Shown: in pieces, positions 46,093 to 59,800 of the stretch
Layout: each line of letters begins with the position of its first letter
How positions within the stretch are numbered: the stretch's first letter is position 1
NCBI RefSeq assembly: GCF_036373705.1
Contig: NC_089867.1
Coordinates: 16,604,001-16,668,000, forward strand
Source of the DNA: Amia ocellicauda
Lineage: Eukaryota; Chordata; Actinopteri; Amiiformes; Amiidae
Length of the DNA stretch: 64,000 nucleotides
Direction of reading: 5' to 3'
The notes under the pieces: generated by a model
What the model was told of the DNA's origin: nothing
Databases searched by the model: none
What the model saw: the letters and a program-made list of their open reading frames with translations, nothing else
Translations under genes and position numbers: made by a program

Positions 46093-48438
46093 ATGGCTCG
46101 GCTGCCTGTGCCCGGGTCCCTGCTGGTACCAGACTGGCACCTCAGCCCCGACAGCGAGGAGTATTTCCGCAGGAGCCACAGGAAGCGGTTTGGTAAGGCA
46201 CGTGCTGCGTTCAACACACCACTGAGAAATACAGATTCGTGGCAAAGCAGAACACTACACTACAGTACACTACACTACACCATTACAACATCCTGCTGCT
46301 CGTGTGTAAGGTGTGTGTCTGCTTCTCTTCCTCAGGTCTGTTGGATGCTCCGGTGCTGCCCCCGCAGCTGGCCGTGGACACCGTCGGCTACAAGGTGTTT
46401 CTCTGTGGGAAGAGCGGGGTCGGCAAGACGGCACTAGCAGCTCACTTGGCTGGCCAGGAGGTGCCCAGCCTGCACCACGAGACCACGGGTGAGCCAGAGC
46501 AGAGGGGTAGGGCTCAGGGGTGCAGAGAGAGAGAGAGATGGAGATAAATGATTACTGTGCCATATCGATAGCTTTCTTGATCGATTTATTGTGTATACGT
46601 GTGTGTGGACATGGGGGTTCCTGTGCCAAGTTATTGGCAAAGGATTTTAGAAGCGGTCATTCTTATTTGCATGGGTTTCTGTGCTGCATCAGAAACAGTC
46701 AGGCAGACAGATCGACAGCTTAGAGAGGAAGTGAGATGTTCCGTTATAAAGGGTCTAGTGATACTTCACGTTTGTGTGCAGTAATGCCTTTTTAGCAGCA
46801 TTTATTCGACAGACAGAAGACAGCTGTAGTCAGGTGGTGATGTCATAGCCCTGGGGGCACAGTAAGACACTCTCACTGTTTTGATTCTGAGGCCTGCTGT
46901 TCTGGTTCTGATTCTGAATTGTTCTGCTCTGTCTGTCTGTGTGTCTCTCTCAATTTGTGTGTGTGTTTGTGCGTGTGTGTGTGTCGGCCCCCAGGGATCC
47001 AGACCAGTGTGGTGTTGTGGCCGGCGATGCTGAGGGCGAGCGGCCGGGTGCTGCTGTTCCGGCTGCAGCTGTGGGACTGCGGGGAGAACGCCCTGCGCCG
47101 GTTCGACCATCTGCTCCCAGTACGACGCACAGAGCCCCACCCAGCTCTCTCCTCCCCTGCCTTTCCCTCTTCAACTCTCTGATTGGGATAATACTAGTTA
47201 GTTAATAAGTTAATGAAAATTGCATTTTAAATAAAATACTCCTGGATTTTACTAATTGTTTGTCTGGTTACCTGGGCTTCCTTCTTTTTCTATTTTTATT
47301 TCAATTTAAATATATAGATATGTATGCATTCAATTCTGGTTCATCCCCTAATTTCCTCCTGTCTCCTCCCCCTCTCCGCAGGCCTGTAAGGACCAGGCAG
47401 ACGCGGTGCTCTTCCTGTTCTCCTTCACAGACCGCACCTCCTTTGATGACCTGTCCAATCAGATTGCCCGGGGCTCGGACCCCTCGGACAGTGCCGTACA
47501 GCTGGTGGTGGGCACCAAGTATCCTTAGTGCCAACTCTGGGCTGACTGCAGTCATTAAAGATTAGATATGTATAAATCTTATACAGTACAATATAATGAA
47601 TTATGTATAAGCAATATATCATTTAATTAATTAATTGTATATAGTTGACGCAATTAATTAAATAGAACATAAGAAAGTTTACAATCAAGAGGAGGCCATT
47701 CGACCCATCGTACTCGTTTGGTGTCCATTAATAACTAAGTGATCCAAGGATCCTATCCAGTCTATTCTTGAATGTTCCCAAATTTTCAGCTTCAACCACA
47801 TCGCTTGGGAGTTTGTTCCAGATTGTGACGACTCTCTGTCTGAAGAAGTGTCTCCTGTTTCCGTAGTGCATCGTAGAGTCTGAACATTACTGCCCTTGTT
47901 TTAAATTCTACACTTTTGACAATATACCCAAACATTTTGTTTGCCTTTTTCATTGCTTCCCCACATTGTTTGGATGGGGAAAGTGATAAGTCCACATAGA
48001 CTCCTAGTTCTTTGTCATCTTCTTCTAGTTCTATTCCACCCATAGTATAATTATAGTGGACATTTCTATTATCTGCATGTAATACCTTGGACTTGTCCAC
48101 ATTAAAAATATAATAAATATAAAAATAATCTGCTCAGTGCCTGAACCCCTGTGTTCAGGTATGGAGGGCAGGCTTGTCATTATCCTCGATTGCCCTTTCC
48201 TTGACCTTGCGGCTGCAGGTTTGACCTATTCATGCACAGCGATGTGACGGAGCGCGAGGTGCGCGATTTCCAGCAGGTGTGGGGGGTGCCTGTGTTCCGG
48301 GTCCAGAGCGGTGGGGCCACGGTGGGGCTGGAGGACATCGCGCCACTCCTCACCACCCTGGCGGAGCGGCTGTGGCACAGGGACATGCAGGCGGCCGGGC
48401 TGTGCGCCCCACCGCAGCCGGAGCCCACACACAGCTGA
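46093..48438 (+). CDS. cplane2: CPLANE2 (RSG1), ciliogenesis small GTPase (5 coding exons)
   Basis: REM2/RAB-like small GTPase that acts with the CPLANE complex (INTU, FUZ, WDPCP) at basal bodies in cilium formation. Exons: 46093-46192, 46336-46488, 46995-47119, 47382-47518, 48219-48438; 244 residues (human about 258). The N-terminus MARLPVPGSLLVPDWHLSP matches the family. The P-loop GKSGVGKT is residues 58-65 if counted from the first Gly. The switch region has HHETTGIQTSVV. The G3 motif reads WDCGE (111-115), with Glu where Ras-type GTPases carry the catalytic Gln, as is usual for this atypical family, so intrinsic hydrolysis is probably low. G4 is GTKFD, joined across the last intron. That intron holds a LINE fragment (47660-48115). 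Confidence 0.95.
47660..48115 (-). mobile_element. LINE fragment, 3' end of reverse-transcriptase ORF
   Basis: On the minus strand, 48100 to about 47792 encodes MGGIELEEDDKELGVYVDL, then SLSPSKQCGEAMKKANKMFG and more. This is the piece typical of the C-terminal end of CR1/L2-type LINE ORF2. It is followed by the untranslated tail, which on the + strand reads AGAACATAAGAAAGTTTAC. The reading frame drifts after that (premature stop and likely frameshift), so it is a dead, 5'-truncated copy in the last intron of CPLANE2. The clade is judged by eye only. Confidence 0.7.
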
Positions 48439-48788
48439 CCGGACTGCGGCTCGGGTTCGAGGAGAGAGCAGGCGAAGGAGGGGGCTGAGCTCCGTTGAGA
48501 GCCTGGGGCGACGATGTGCAAGGAAAAAACAAAACTACATTCACACCTAGACCTGGAGGAGTTCAGTTCCTCTTGGGGACACACTGCAGATCCAGGGAGA
48601 CAAGACGGTCCTTAATATTGATATGTGTGCTAGGAAAAATCTGTCTTAATGTACTGCATATTAAACATTGAAAAGAATCTGAAGCATTGAGTTAAAACCT
48701 TCTAGCATCTTACCTTGGCATAACATCCTCCTAAAACTACTGACAATGCGTTTATTATGATAATTGCAATAATGATTGTAATAATCAT

Positions 48789-48794
48789 AATAAA
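48789..48794 (+). promoter_or_regulatory. Candidate CPLANE2 polyadenylation signal
   Basis: AATAAA in ATCATAATAAATGC, about 350 bp after the CPLANE2 stop codon. Confidence 0.45.
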
Positions 48795-49045
48795 TGCATT
48801 GTCACTTACAGATGCATTGTCACTGTTGCGGTGCCGGGCCGTGTGGAAGCCAGCATGTCATTTCAGGTTTCTCCTTTTCGTGTGTCCCACCTGGCAGTGA
48901 TCGTTCCCTCCTGTTCAAGCGTGGCTGTTCCGTTACTTTTGTATTTGTTTATGTTTGCTGTTTGCAATAACAGTGGTTCTGTTCCAGTCAGGAAATGTAC
49001 AGAAAACGTATCAAAGCAGTTGAACACAAGGTTTTCATTCCTGCC

Positions 49046-49072
49046 ATGATGATGATGATGATGATGATGATG
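49046..49072. repeat. (GAT)n microsatellite
   Basis: Nine GAT units between CPLANE2 and ANO7. Confidence 0.85.
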
Positions 49073-50951
49073 GTATTGTTCTGTTCTGAATTTCATAGCC
49101 TGTGCAGTTCTGACTAATGAGAAAAAATACACCCTGTCCTCTCCCTCCAACCCACCTCCTACCTCCCCCTCCCTGCAGAGAGATTTGCTGTGTTGCATTT
49201 TTTTCCCACCATAAATATTTCATGTTTCCTTATGTGAGTGCAGCAATAGAGAGAGAGGGGGAGGGGAGGGCAGGGGAGGGGGAGAGTAGACTCAGAGAGA
49301 GAGAGGAGAGATTATTGAAAATCCAATATTGTAACTGTATTCTGTGCTGCACTGTACTCTGCTGTGCTCTTTGTACTGTACTGTGGGATTCAAAATAAAG
49401 ATTAATGCTCCCAGTTCTGGCACTGTGCAACCCCACCACCCTCCCCCCTCTGGGACAGGAAGCGCTGGCGTAAGGTTGCCCTGGCCAGGAGTATCACTTT
49501 GGGGGAAGGTTGGCGTGGTTCGGCGTGCCTATCAGGGCTCCGTGCTGCAGCCCACAGTGCCGAGCGATTGCAGGAGACGCTGCAGCGAAGAGTGGAGGTG
49601 GGAGGAGAGGGGGTGTCGAGTTAATAGGTGGATTATGTACTGTAATTGGCTGAACAGGAATTAAAAAGCAAAACTAATCTCTCTCCCGCTGCTCCTGTGT
49701 GCTGTGTCTGCTGTTCCATCTGCTGTGGTTCTGTTTATTCAAGATGTTTAAAGCGTATGTGTGGTTGATCACAGTGTACAAAACTGCTATAATCCCACTG
49801 TGTGAGAGAATGTGGAACAACCCACTCTTTTTTTTTTAATTTTATTTAAGTTTTGTATTGTTTTGTTTTTAAAAGGTATTGTCTTGCATCCTGTTCTTTT
49901 GCTTAAGAAACTATAAGGTACGACCTAAGACGACAATGCATGTCCAGTCATTCGATCAGCCTGTTCAATCAGTGCATCATCCCTTTCAGTCAGTGGATCA
50001 GTCAATCAGTGGATCAGCCGGTTCAGACGGTGGATCAGGCAGTCATTGGATCAGACATGCTCCAGCGCAGCCCAGCTTCACCGGGATTTGAGGCCTCAGG
50101 GAGCGAGCTGAGATAGGTGCTGCTGCGTTGCTCTAATAAGTGCTAGTGGTTAATTAAGAGTGAGCTTGTTGAGACCGTTGCCAGGTAAAAGCACAACTGC
50201 GCTCTCCCACGCTTGGAAGGGTGCCTCCCCGCCTCACAAAATTAAATAGATTTTGGGGTAGAACTATAAAACGAACAGTACTGTGTATCTACAGGTTCAG
50301 GGCTGCAGACCCTGCTGTATTGTACTTTACTGTAGCTCAGCAGGACCAGGGCTGGAGACCCGGCTATGCTGTACTGTCTCTCTCCAGGACCAGGGCTGCT
50401 GACCGCTTCCCTAGAGGAATCTTCACTTTATCGCAGAACTCAATCTTTTGCCTCCTATACTAGGAGGATTATGGTAGCTGCCTGTGTCTCCCAGAGGAGA
50501 GGAGCTGCAGCACAGACGAACAGAAGCAGAGTGAAGGCAGACCGCGCTGCTGCAGATATATGCGCTCTCCTCCTTTTCTCTCCCTCTTTCTTTCTCTGCC
50601 TCCCTCTTGCTGTTTTCTTGTTTCTTTCTTTGCCTCCCTCTCCTCCAAGAGGGAAGCTGGCTTTTTTCATTTTCATTTTTTTTTTCCTCCTGATTCCAGC
50701 TTGATCTTGGGGGTGATGAAATAGCAAGGGATTGTGAGCCCCCCCCCCAATTTATTCATTCAGTCATTCATTAGTTAATTTGATTATTTATTTCAGTTTT
50801 ATTTGGCCATTTGGTGCTGTGGCCATTGTGTATGTGTGTGTGTGTGAGTGTTTGTGAGCTAGCGTGTGTGTGCGTGTAAGTGTGTGTGTGGCGGGCGGCA
50901 GCTCCTCTCCTGATGGCCTGAGCTGAGTTTCCCTGCTCCCTGAGGAAGACC

Positions 50952-53900
50952 ATGATGCGGAAGAAGAGCTCAGAGGCGCAGGCTGATGACAGGGACGTCC
51001 TGCTGGACCTGGGGCCCACTGGCGAGACCCGGGGATCCGAGGGCTACGGCAGCCTGCAGAACGGAGGCTACGTCCCGGCCCGATACGTAAGCCAGAGCCC
51101 CTGCCCTGGTGGTCACTGCAGAGAGCCAGGGCACCCAGTCTGTCTAATTTTATTTTATTATTTTATTTCTGGTTTACTTGTATGCAAGAGAGGGAGATTG
51201 GGAGGAGGCGATCTGGACCTGCGGGTGACTGGAGGTCAGTGTTAGGGTTAGGTTGGGTTGGGGTTGAAGCGGTGGTTCTCGTGGCGGTGCCTATGGGCAT
51301 GTCTTCCCCTGTGATGCCAGCGGGTTGTGCACTCCTTAGTGTGGGCATCTGACAGGTGTTGTATGCTGTGGCTAGGGGCTGTGAAGCTGAGTGCAACAGG
51401 ACTTTACATTTCAAATGCCTCTGCTGTCAGGACAGGGACCAGTAAAGAGAACTGTGGAGAAAAACATCACTCAAGGGCTGTGCAGTCAGCCAACAGGCAA
51501 TAAACTCATTTTAATATTACTTATTCCAACACAGGTCTCTTGCTTTGTTAACCCCTGGGAGCCCTGTGTTGCAGGTTAATGGCACAGAGTTTTGGGCCGT
51601 GGGGTTAGGGCCTGGGTCTGCTGCCCGGTTTGGGTGGGCGCGCTGGGTTTTGTTGTCGTTCAGCTGAGTGACTGTAGTGGCACAGTGGTGTGGTGCTGCT
51701 CTGTGTCAGTGTGCCGCCGTGTGTGTCAATTTGCCGCTGCTGTGTGTTTTCTGCAGCTGGAGGACGAGGACGACGATGACCCGATCTATGTCCAGTGTGA
51801 GAGTGGGGGACGCCGCCCCCCCCAGCCCAGCGGGAACTACTTCAGAGACGGCAGGACCAAGATCGGTGAGTGCTGCTGGGGGGGCACTGCGTTGATCGTT
51901 TATGTTTGAATGATGAGTGAATGATTAATGATCCTGATGTTTTTCATTTACTGAAATTGAGCCCTGTTTATGTTTAAAATACAAGGAATATATTTATAAT
52001 AGATATTTAGTCTGTAGTCCATACAATTCTTTTTTATGCTAAAAATATATGGTAGAAATGAACCTTGCCAATATTTTAAGAAAAAAACTAAATATACTGA
52101 GTGGCACAAGGGCATGGCTTCCTTTGGTTTTTCATGCATCTTGTTTGGACAGTGTGACATTTCTGTCGCCACCATGGAAAGGGTCTGATGAAGATATATT
52201 GTCCCAATTTACCTAAAGGGTAGGGCAGCTCAACCAGACATGTGACATTTACCTATGTTAAATCATATTAATAATAATAAGAATTGTATTAATTATGTGG
52301 GTATGTGTTTGTGCAGACTTCGTGCTGGTGTGGGAGGTGCGCACGCAGTCTCGGAGGAAGAAGAGGTCGAAAGGGCGCCACCAGGACCTGGCAAGGCCGG
52401 GCAGTGCTGAGGTGGGGGAGGAGGAGGGGGAGGAACGGCGAGCGGACAGCCGCCGCTCGCAGCACCAGCGCTGGAGAGAGAAGTACATCCGAAACCTTCA
52501 GAACGCAGGACTGCTGCTGGAGAAGGTAGTTAGTTAATTGGTTGATTGTCGTAGATGCTTAATTGATACTAATTAGCTTAATGGGTGACCCAGACTGGTA
52601 CACAGTGTGAGATCAGTGTGTTATGGAGCAATGCAGTGACTGGGGCAACTGCTGTAAGTTTTAATCCCCGGCACTGTTCCATTCCTCTACCACTAGGAGG
52701 AGACGGTGAGCAAGAAGAAGACTCTTCACTACCTGAAGCTGAGCGCGCCCTGGGACGTGCTGGTGTACTATGCAGAAGAGCTGTGTCTGAGAGCTCCTCT
52801 ACAGGTCAGTGCTGGTACCGGTGTTGATTAATAGTGCTATTTCTCTAGGTATGCTATGGTATATGGCAGTGCAAGGCAATGCTGATTAACTCTTTCTCTG
52901 TGCCCCATGTCTCTATCTGTGTGTCCCTGTTTCTCTATATCTGTGTGTCCCCGTGTCTCTGTCCCTGTGTGTCTATATCTGTGTGTCCCCGTGTCTCTAT
53001 ATATGTGTGTCCCTGTTTCTCTTTATCTGTGTGTCTCTGTGTTTCTATATCTTTGTCTCTACATCTGTGTGTCCCTGTTTCCCTGGTGTGTTCAGGCCCA
53101 GCCCAACCCTGACCTCAACACTTCAGCCCGTGTGCTGGAGAACCTCTGCATCCCCAACCCCCTGGCTGAGACGGTGCCCAACAAGCCACTTGACTACTAC
53201 ACCTGTGCCTTCCGCAAATCCAAGACAGACAGGTGAGTGCTGGGGGTTGGGGGGAGGGTACAGTGGGGATGACAGAGGAGGAAGAGTACGAGGAGGGGCC
53301 CACACTCCACCTTTCCTGCTGGTTTGAGGTCTTTGTCTCCGCAGGTTCCTGGGCTGTGAGGACCAGGACAGCTACTTCACCAACACACAGAGACACAGGA
53401 TCGTGAGTACTGTCCTACCATCGCGCACAAGACAGCACAGCATGGCACAGCAACATTATAGTAAATGACAGTGTGTGTTTGTGCCTGAGAGAGAGTAGCA
53501 ACAGTGAGAGGGATGAGTGACAGAGTCAGAGCGTGTAAGAGAGGGTCCGTGTCTCTGGACGCTGTGTCTCTGAGATGCTGAGATGTTGACGCTGTGTCTC
53601 TGTGTGCCGTGGCAGGTGTACGAGATCCTGTCGTGCGCGCTGTACGGGAAGAGGAAGCGAGCCGAGGTGGGCGTGGAGAGGCTGCTGAATGAGGGAGCCT
53701 TCTGTGCCGCCTTCCCCCTGCACGAGGTCAGGCCTGATTATCACCGCCTCCCCTCCCTCTATCTCCCTCAGGTGTGTGTGTCCCTGGGTTTGACTCAGTT
53801 CTGTTCTCTGGCCCAGGGATCCTTCGAGCTGCCAGAGTGTGAGGTTCCCCCAGAGGCCCTGAACCAGCGGCAGGTTCTGTACCAGTACTGGGCCCGCTGG

Positions 53901-54115
53901 TCCAAATGGTACAAGTACCAGCCACTGGACCACATCCGAGAGTACTTTGGGGAGAAGATCGCCATCTACTTTGCCTGGCTGGGTGAGCGTACCTCTCTCT
54001 GTCTGCCTCTCCTTCCCTCTTCCCTCAAACAAACCCAGTCTGCTGTAGTAAGCCTATTTGCTGGTTTCTTATCAAAAGTTGAAATGTGCCAGCAGTGATA
54101 GAAATTATAAAATTA

Positions 54116-54160
<45 letters not shown>

Positions 54161-56791
54161 CCAGGCTTCTATACTGCCTGGCTTCTCCCTGCTGCTGTGG
54201 TTGGAAGTTTCGTCTTTGTTTCTGGAATTGTCTCCATGGGATCGAACACTCCTGCGTAAGTCACTCTGTCTGTGTCTCTGTCTGTCTGTCTGTCTTGTTT
54301 TGTCGGAGCTCCCTGGGCTTAACCCTACATGAGATTTCAGAGCAACAGGACACAGAACAAGTGATTCGACAGGCCCTCAACGCCCCCCCCCTCTGACCAA
54401 CCCCGTGACAGTGCTGGCATTTGAGAACCTCAGTTTCCATGGCAACCTGAACAAATGTTCTCTGGGGGCTTTGTAGTGTTGGTAGGGCGGGTGGCCCTCA
54501 TTATTGGGGGAGAGAAGGAGAGAGTGGGAAGAGAGGGATGGGGAGGGAGACACAGAGAGAGATGTATTGTGTATTGTGATGTTTATTAAGCCTCCCCAGT
54601 TAGCTGTACAGATCAGACGTATTGATTTTTGAACGAAGGCGGATGCTGAGCTCCAGTAGCGTGTGTGTGGCAGTGTGGCTGCGTGGGGGGGTATTGTTCT
54701 GCAGTTACAGCACCTCCCCACACCTTCTGAAAACTGAGAGACAGGGGGGAGGTGGGTAGGGAGGGAGATTCCTCTACATAACCACAGTGTCTTGGGAATT
54801 CCTGCCTTTGCCCTCACAAGACTCACTGGAATATTTTCGCCTCTATCTTTAGTAAGGGTTCCTGTTGCCCCCCCCCACCAGATAAATGGATACCTAAATA
54901 CAATCATGCAAGTGCTGCCCAGGCAACAGCACTGACAGCTCCTTCGGCATGGAGATATTTGCTGCAGGATGAACTGCATTGTTGAATGGCATTGCAGACA
55001 CCCAGGTGTAATGAGATGCAGAGAACGTATAATTCAGACTAGTGTGTCTCTGTCTGACTGTATGTGTGTCTCTGTGTGTGTCTGTGTCTGTGTGTGTCTC
55101 TGTGTCTGTGTGACTATGTCATTGTCTGATTGTGTGTGTTTCTCTGTGTCTGCCTGTGTTCCAGTGAGGAGATCTGCTCCAGTGGGGGGCGCTATCAGAT
55201 GTGCCCTCTGTGCGAGACCTGCAGCGGCTGGAATATCTCTGAGATCTGTTCCATGGCCAAGGTGAGCAGGGCATTGTGGGATACTCGCTTCTCTGGTTCA
55301 GGCTTTTCGGATACCTTTCTGTGTTGTCCCGAAAAGAGTTCTGTACTTCAGAGCTGAGGTGAAACATAAGAACAGACAACCTTCTGTAATAATCTGTAAT
55401 CTCTGCCTCCCTCTCTCCTGCTCTACCCCTCTCTCTGTACAGATGGGGTATCTGTTTGACCACCCTGGCACAGTGTTCTTTAGTGTGTTCATGTCCTTCT
55501 GGGCCGTGACCTTCCTTGAGTACTGGAAGCGCAAGAACGCCACGCTGGCGCACCACTGGGACTGCATGGGCTTCCACGAGGATGAGGTCGGCTGCCCGGA
55601 ACCCCTCCAAGAATTGTTGTTGTTGTTATTGGTGTAGTTAGTAGTGGTAGTTGTCTTTGTCTGTGTTTCTGTGTGTGTGTCTGGCCATTAACACTGTCTG
55701 TCAGTATCTGTCTGCGTGTGTAAGGCGCTGTGTCTTTCTGTGCGTCTGTCCATTAACACACTAAGGTTCTGTCTTTCTGTCTGTCAGGAGCGGCCACGGC
55801 CAGAGTTCGCAGCCATGGCACCGGCGATGGAGCAGAACCCAGTTACGGGTGTGAAGGAGCCCTACTTCTCTGAAAAGGACCGGCTCTCCCGCATCCTCAC
55901 CGGCTCCATGGTCATCATCATCATGGTGAGAGAGTCTGGGGGGACTGAGACACACTGGGACACACTGGGAGTGAGGGAGGGACTGACTGGGGGACTGGGA
56001 TAGATTTTTAGAGAATGGGAGTGAGAGAACAAGTAGACTGGGAGAGACTAGGAATCACAGACTGTGGGAGTGGGACAGAATGGGACTGAAAATGGGTAGA
56101 CTGGTGACTGCGACAGTAAAACACATAAAATCCAGATTAGCCAGCCAGCTGTCTGTGTGTGTGTGTGTGTGTGTGTCTGTGTTTCAGCTGTGTGTTGTGA
56201 TGATCTTCCTGGTGACGGTGATAATGTACCGCGGCATCGTGAGCATGATGATGTACCACACTGAGAGCCCAGTCCTGCACGCACAGGTACTGTACCGCCA
56301 GCCAGCCACACACTTCACACTCTATACACTGCACATCACATGCACTTCACACTCTATACACTGCACACTCTATACACTGCACACACAACACACTGCACAC
56401 TCTATACACTGCACACACTATACTCTGGACACACCACACACTGCACACAATGTTTTTTTTACCCTGCACCTACTTATTGGTTGCATGTGCGTGTGAATTC
56501 CTTTTATCATTCTTCTCTTATGAAAGTTTTCTCTGTCCCCATTTCACCCTGTCTGTCCATCCCCCTGTCCCCTCCTCGTCTCCCCGTCTGTCATGTCTTT
56601 GTGCTGGCTCTCCCCAGGCTGGGAATATCGCGAACATCTCGAGCAGCATGGTGAACCTGGCCCTGATCCTGCTGATGGGACAGGTGTACACAGCGCTGGC
56701 CCAGCAGCTCACCAAGTGGGGTATGACTGTTTGCGTGTGTGTGTGGGTGGGTGTGTGCGTCTCTGTGTGTCTGTCTCTTTCTGTCTCTGTA

Positions 56792-56833
<42 letters not shown>

Positions 56834-59800
56834 ACTGAGTACGAGCTGGTGTGTGTGCGTCTCAGTGTGTGCGTGTGTTAACTGCGTGTGCATGTGTTAC
56901 CTGTGTGTGTGTTAACTCTGTGTGTCTTGCAGAGATGCACCGCACGCAGACGCAGTACGAGGACGCCTTTACCTTCAAGGTCTTCGTCTTCCAGTTCGTC
57001 AACTTCTACTCGTCCCCTTTCTACGTGGCGTTCTTCAAAGGCCGGTGAGTGCCGTTGCGCGGCTGCCCCGCCTCTCTCCTCCACGTGGGGGTGTTTCTCA
57101 GCTCTGCTCCTGGCGTCCCCCCCTTTGCAGTGCCAGATCAGTTAGCCAGAAGAGGACGGTGTAGAGTTACTAACAATAGTTCATCATTGTGAGCATGATT
57201 ATTGAATAGCGATGGAGGTGCATCCTGTATTTTTACAGCACTAGAGAGCTAAGATAGTTAAACAGATAAGACTGTGTACTGCTACTATCTGTTATTACCA
57301 CTGCTGCTGCTGATTCATTATTATTATTATCATTATTATTATTATCTCTGAAAGGCTGTTGTGCTCATGCTACAGGTTTGTGGGCTACCCTGGGCACTAT
57401 GGTACCCTGTTTGGCATGAGGAACGAAGATGTGAGTACAAAATAATTAATTCATTGGTTAATTAATTACTGTTCAGTTAGTGCTGTAGTGTTAGTAAGCT
57501 GTTTGTGTGAGCATCTGTCCATCCATATGTGAGTGAGTGTGAATGTGTGACAGCTTTTTAATATTTCTGTATGTATGAAATAATACATTTATTATAATTG
57601 TTACCTTAAATTGCAGAGAATGATCAAAACCAATATAATCCTTATTTCTAAAAAACACATTTATTGCAGCTTTTTTTGGCAAAAGTGCACCTGGATCGAG
57701 AAATCAGCAAATAAAGATACACAATTTATTCTCTTTTTTCTGTGTATTTGTGCATGTCTGTGTGTGTGCGTGTATCCATATGCATGTGTCCTTGTATCCG
57801 TGTATGTGTGTGTGTGTTTGTGTATGTGTGTGCACAGTGTGGTCCGGGGGGCTGCCTGATCGAGCTGGCTGAGCAGTTATTCATCATCATGGTGGGAAAA
57901 CAGATCATCAGCAACATCCAGGAGTTTGTCATCCCGTGAGTACAGCCCACTGCTCAACACACAGCCCAACACACAGCACGGTGTGTATTTCCTGGGAGTG
58001 ACACAGACCCCCAGGGATTGATGTGTGATGTGAGAACCAGACCGAGCAGAGAACTTGTTTGGCACCCTGACATTACAGACTCTATACCCGATGCTGTAGA
58101 GTGACTGACGACTGGACTGCACTGGACTGCTGCAGAGTCACTGACTGTTCTATATTTAATTCCAATAGTTCTTTGCGTGAGTGTGAAAGCACAGGCCCCA
58201 TAGGGCAGCCAGTGCCCCTCTTAGCTGTGAATCAGAAAGACGGCACAATGTCAAATAATTTCTGTTACATGCCTGTTATATTTACGAGCCGTAACGAGTG
58301 CACTGCACAGCCGAGCCGCTCTGAGACTGACTCTTGGCAAAGCGCAGTTGTCTGCTGCTGAGATGCGCCCTGTCTATAACCTGCTGAGCAGCTGCCTGTG
58401 CTTATTGCTAATTATAAGCCAATAAAGTAGAGAGCCCTTGGCAGTGGTGTGGGTGGGGGGGCAGGGGGCAGCAGCTCTTTCCCTGCCTGGAGGGGCTGTC
58501 TGGGCTGTTGAATTTTGAATAATACATCAACTTGAGAAGGCTTTCTGCTACGGAGCCAGTTTAGGAGAGAGTCTGAGCCCAGGCAGGAGAGCTCTGAGGG
58601 CTCTGCCAGTGCGCAGTGGGATAAACCCAATGAATAAATAATTATGATGATACCACCATCATGTACCTGTCTCTTGAGTCCTGAGTATGGGAATGTAAGG
58701 GACAGAAAGGCTCATTAGGCGCATCGCTCAGCTCCTGCTTCCACAGTGTCTGACATGTGAAACAGGGCTGCGGTGGCTGCCGAGAGTTACGTGCTCTGTA
58801 CGGGGGCTGGGGGAGTGCAGGCTCCCCCATAAGTGTCAGAATCTGTTGCCATGTGGGACAGCTCTGACTGTGTGTGTGTATGGGTGTGGGGATGCAGAAT
58901 GTCACTCTCTGCAGCACCACATTAATATTTCATTGTCTGAGCAGTTCACACAGGCCAAAATGAAAAGAGCTGTGTGAGGGGAACATACAGATAGAGCACG
59001 GTGCCCACGGTACCAACGCAACGAGACACAGTATGTATGTATGTATGTATGTATGTATGTATGTATGTATGTACAGTGAGGGAAAAAAGTATTTGATCCC
59101 CTGCTGATTTTGTACGTTTGCCCACTGACAAAGAAATGACCAGTCTATAATTTTAATGGTAGGTGTATTTTAACAGTGAGACAGAATAACAACAAAACAA
59201 TCCAGAAAAACGCATTTCAAAAACGTTATAAATTGATTTGCATGTTAATGAGGGAAATAAGTATTTGACCCCTTCGACTTAGTACTTGGTGGCAAAACCC
59301 TTGTTGGCAATCACAGAGGTCAGACGTTTCTTGTAGTTGGCCACCAGGTTTGCACACATCTCAGGAGGGATTTTGTCCCACTCCTCTTTGCAGATCCTCT
59401 CCAAGTCATTAAGGTTTCGAGGCTGACGTTTGGCAACTCGAACCTTCAGCTCCCTCCACAGATTTTCTATGGGATTAAGGTCTGGAGACTGGCTAGGCCA
59501 CTCCAGGACCTTAATGTGCTTCTTCTTGAGCCACTCCTTTGTTGCCTTGGCTGTGTGTTTTGGGTCATTGTCATGCTGGAATACCCATCCACGACCCATT
59601 TTCAATGCCCTGGCTGAGGGAAGGAGGTTCTCACCCAAGATTTGACGGTACATGGCCCCGTCCATCGTCCCTTTGATGCGGTGCAGTTGTCCTGTCCCCT
59701 TAGCAGAAAAACACCCCCAAAGCATAATGTTTCCACCTCCATGTTTGACGGTGGGGATGGTGTTCTTGGGGTCATTCCTCCTCCTCCAAACACGGCGAGT

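Larger units (their letters stand above)
48439..50951 (+). other. CPLANE2 3' UTR, intergenic region and ANO7 5' UTR
   Basis: Candidate polyadenylation signals for CPLANE2 are AATAAA at 48789-48794 and 49394-49399. A (GAT)n run lies at 49046-49072. The segment 50280-50405 carries two copies of a phrase built on CCAGGACCAGGGCTGCAGAC, also found in DDOST intron 5. The last few hundred bases are CT- and GT-rich and probably hold the ANO7 5' UTR. No other coding signal. Confidence 0.45.

Noticed and set aside
54396-54979. 200-residue minus-strand frame in ANO7 intron 9
   Set aside because: No start context, splice partners or recognisable domain; probably chance in a 900-bp intron.
56080-56496. 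138-residue plus-strand frame running through ANO7 exon 13 and its intron
   Set aside because: Only the exon 13 part is real; the rest is a CACTCTATACACTGCACA minisatellite in the intron.
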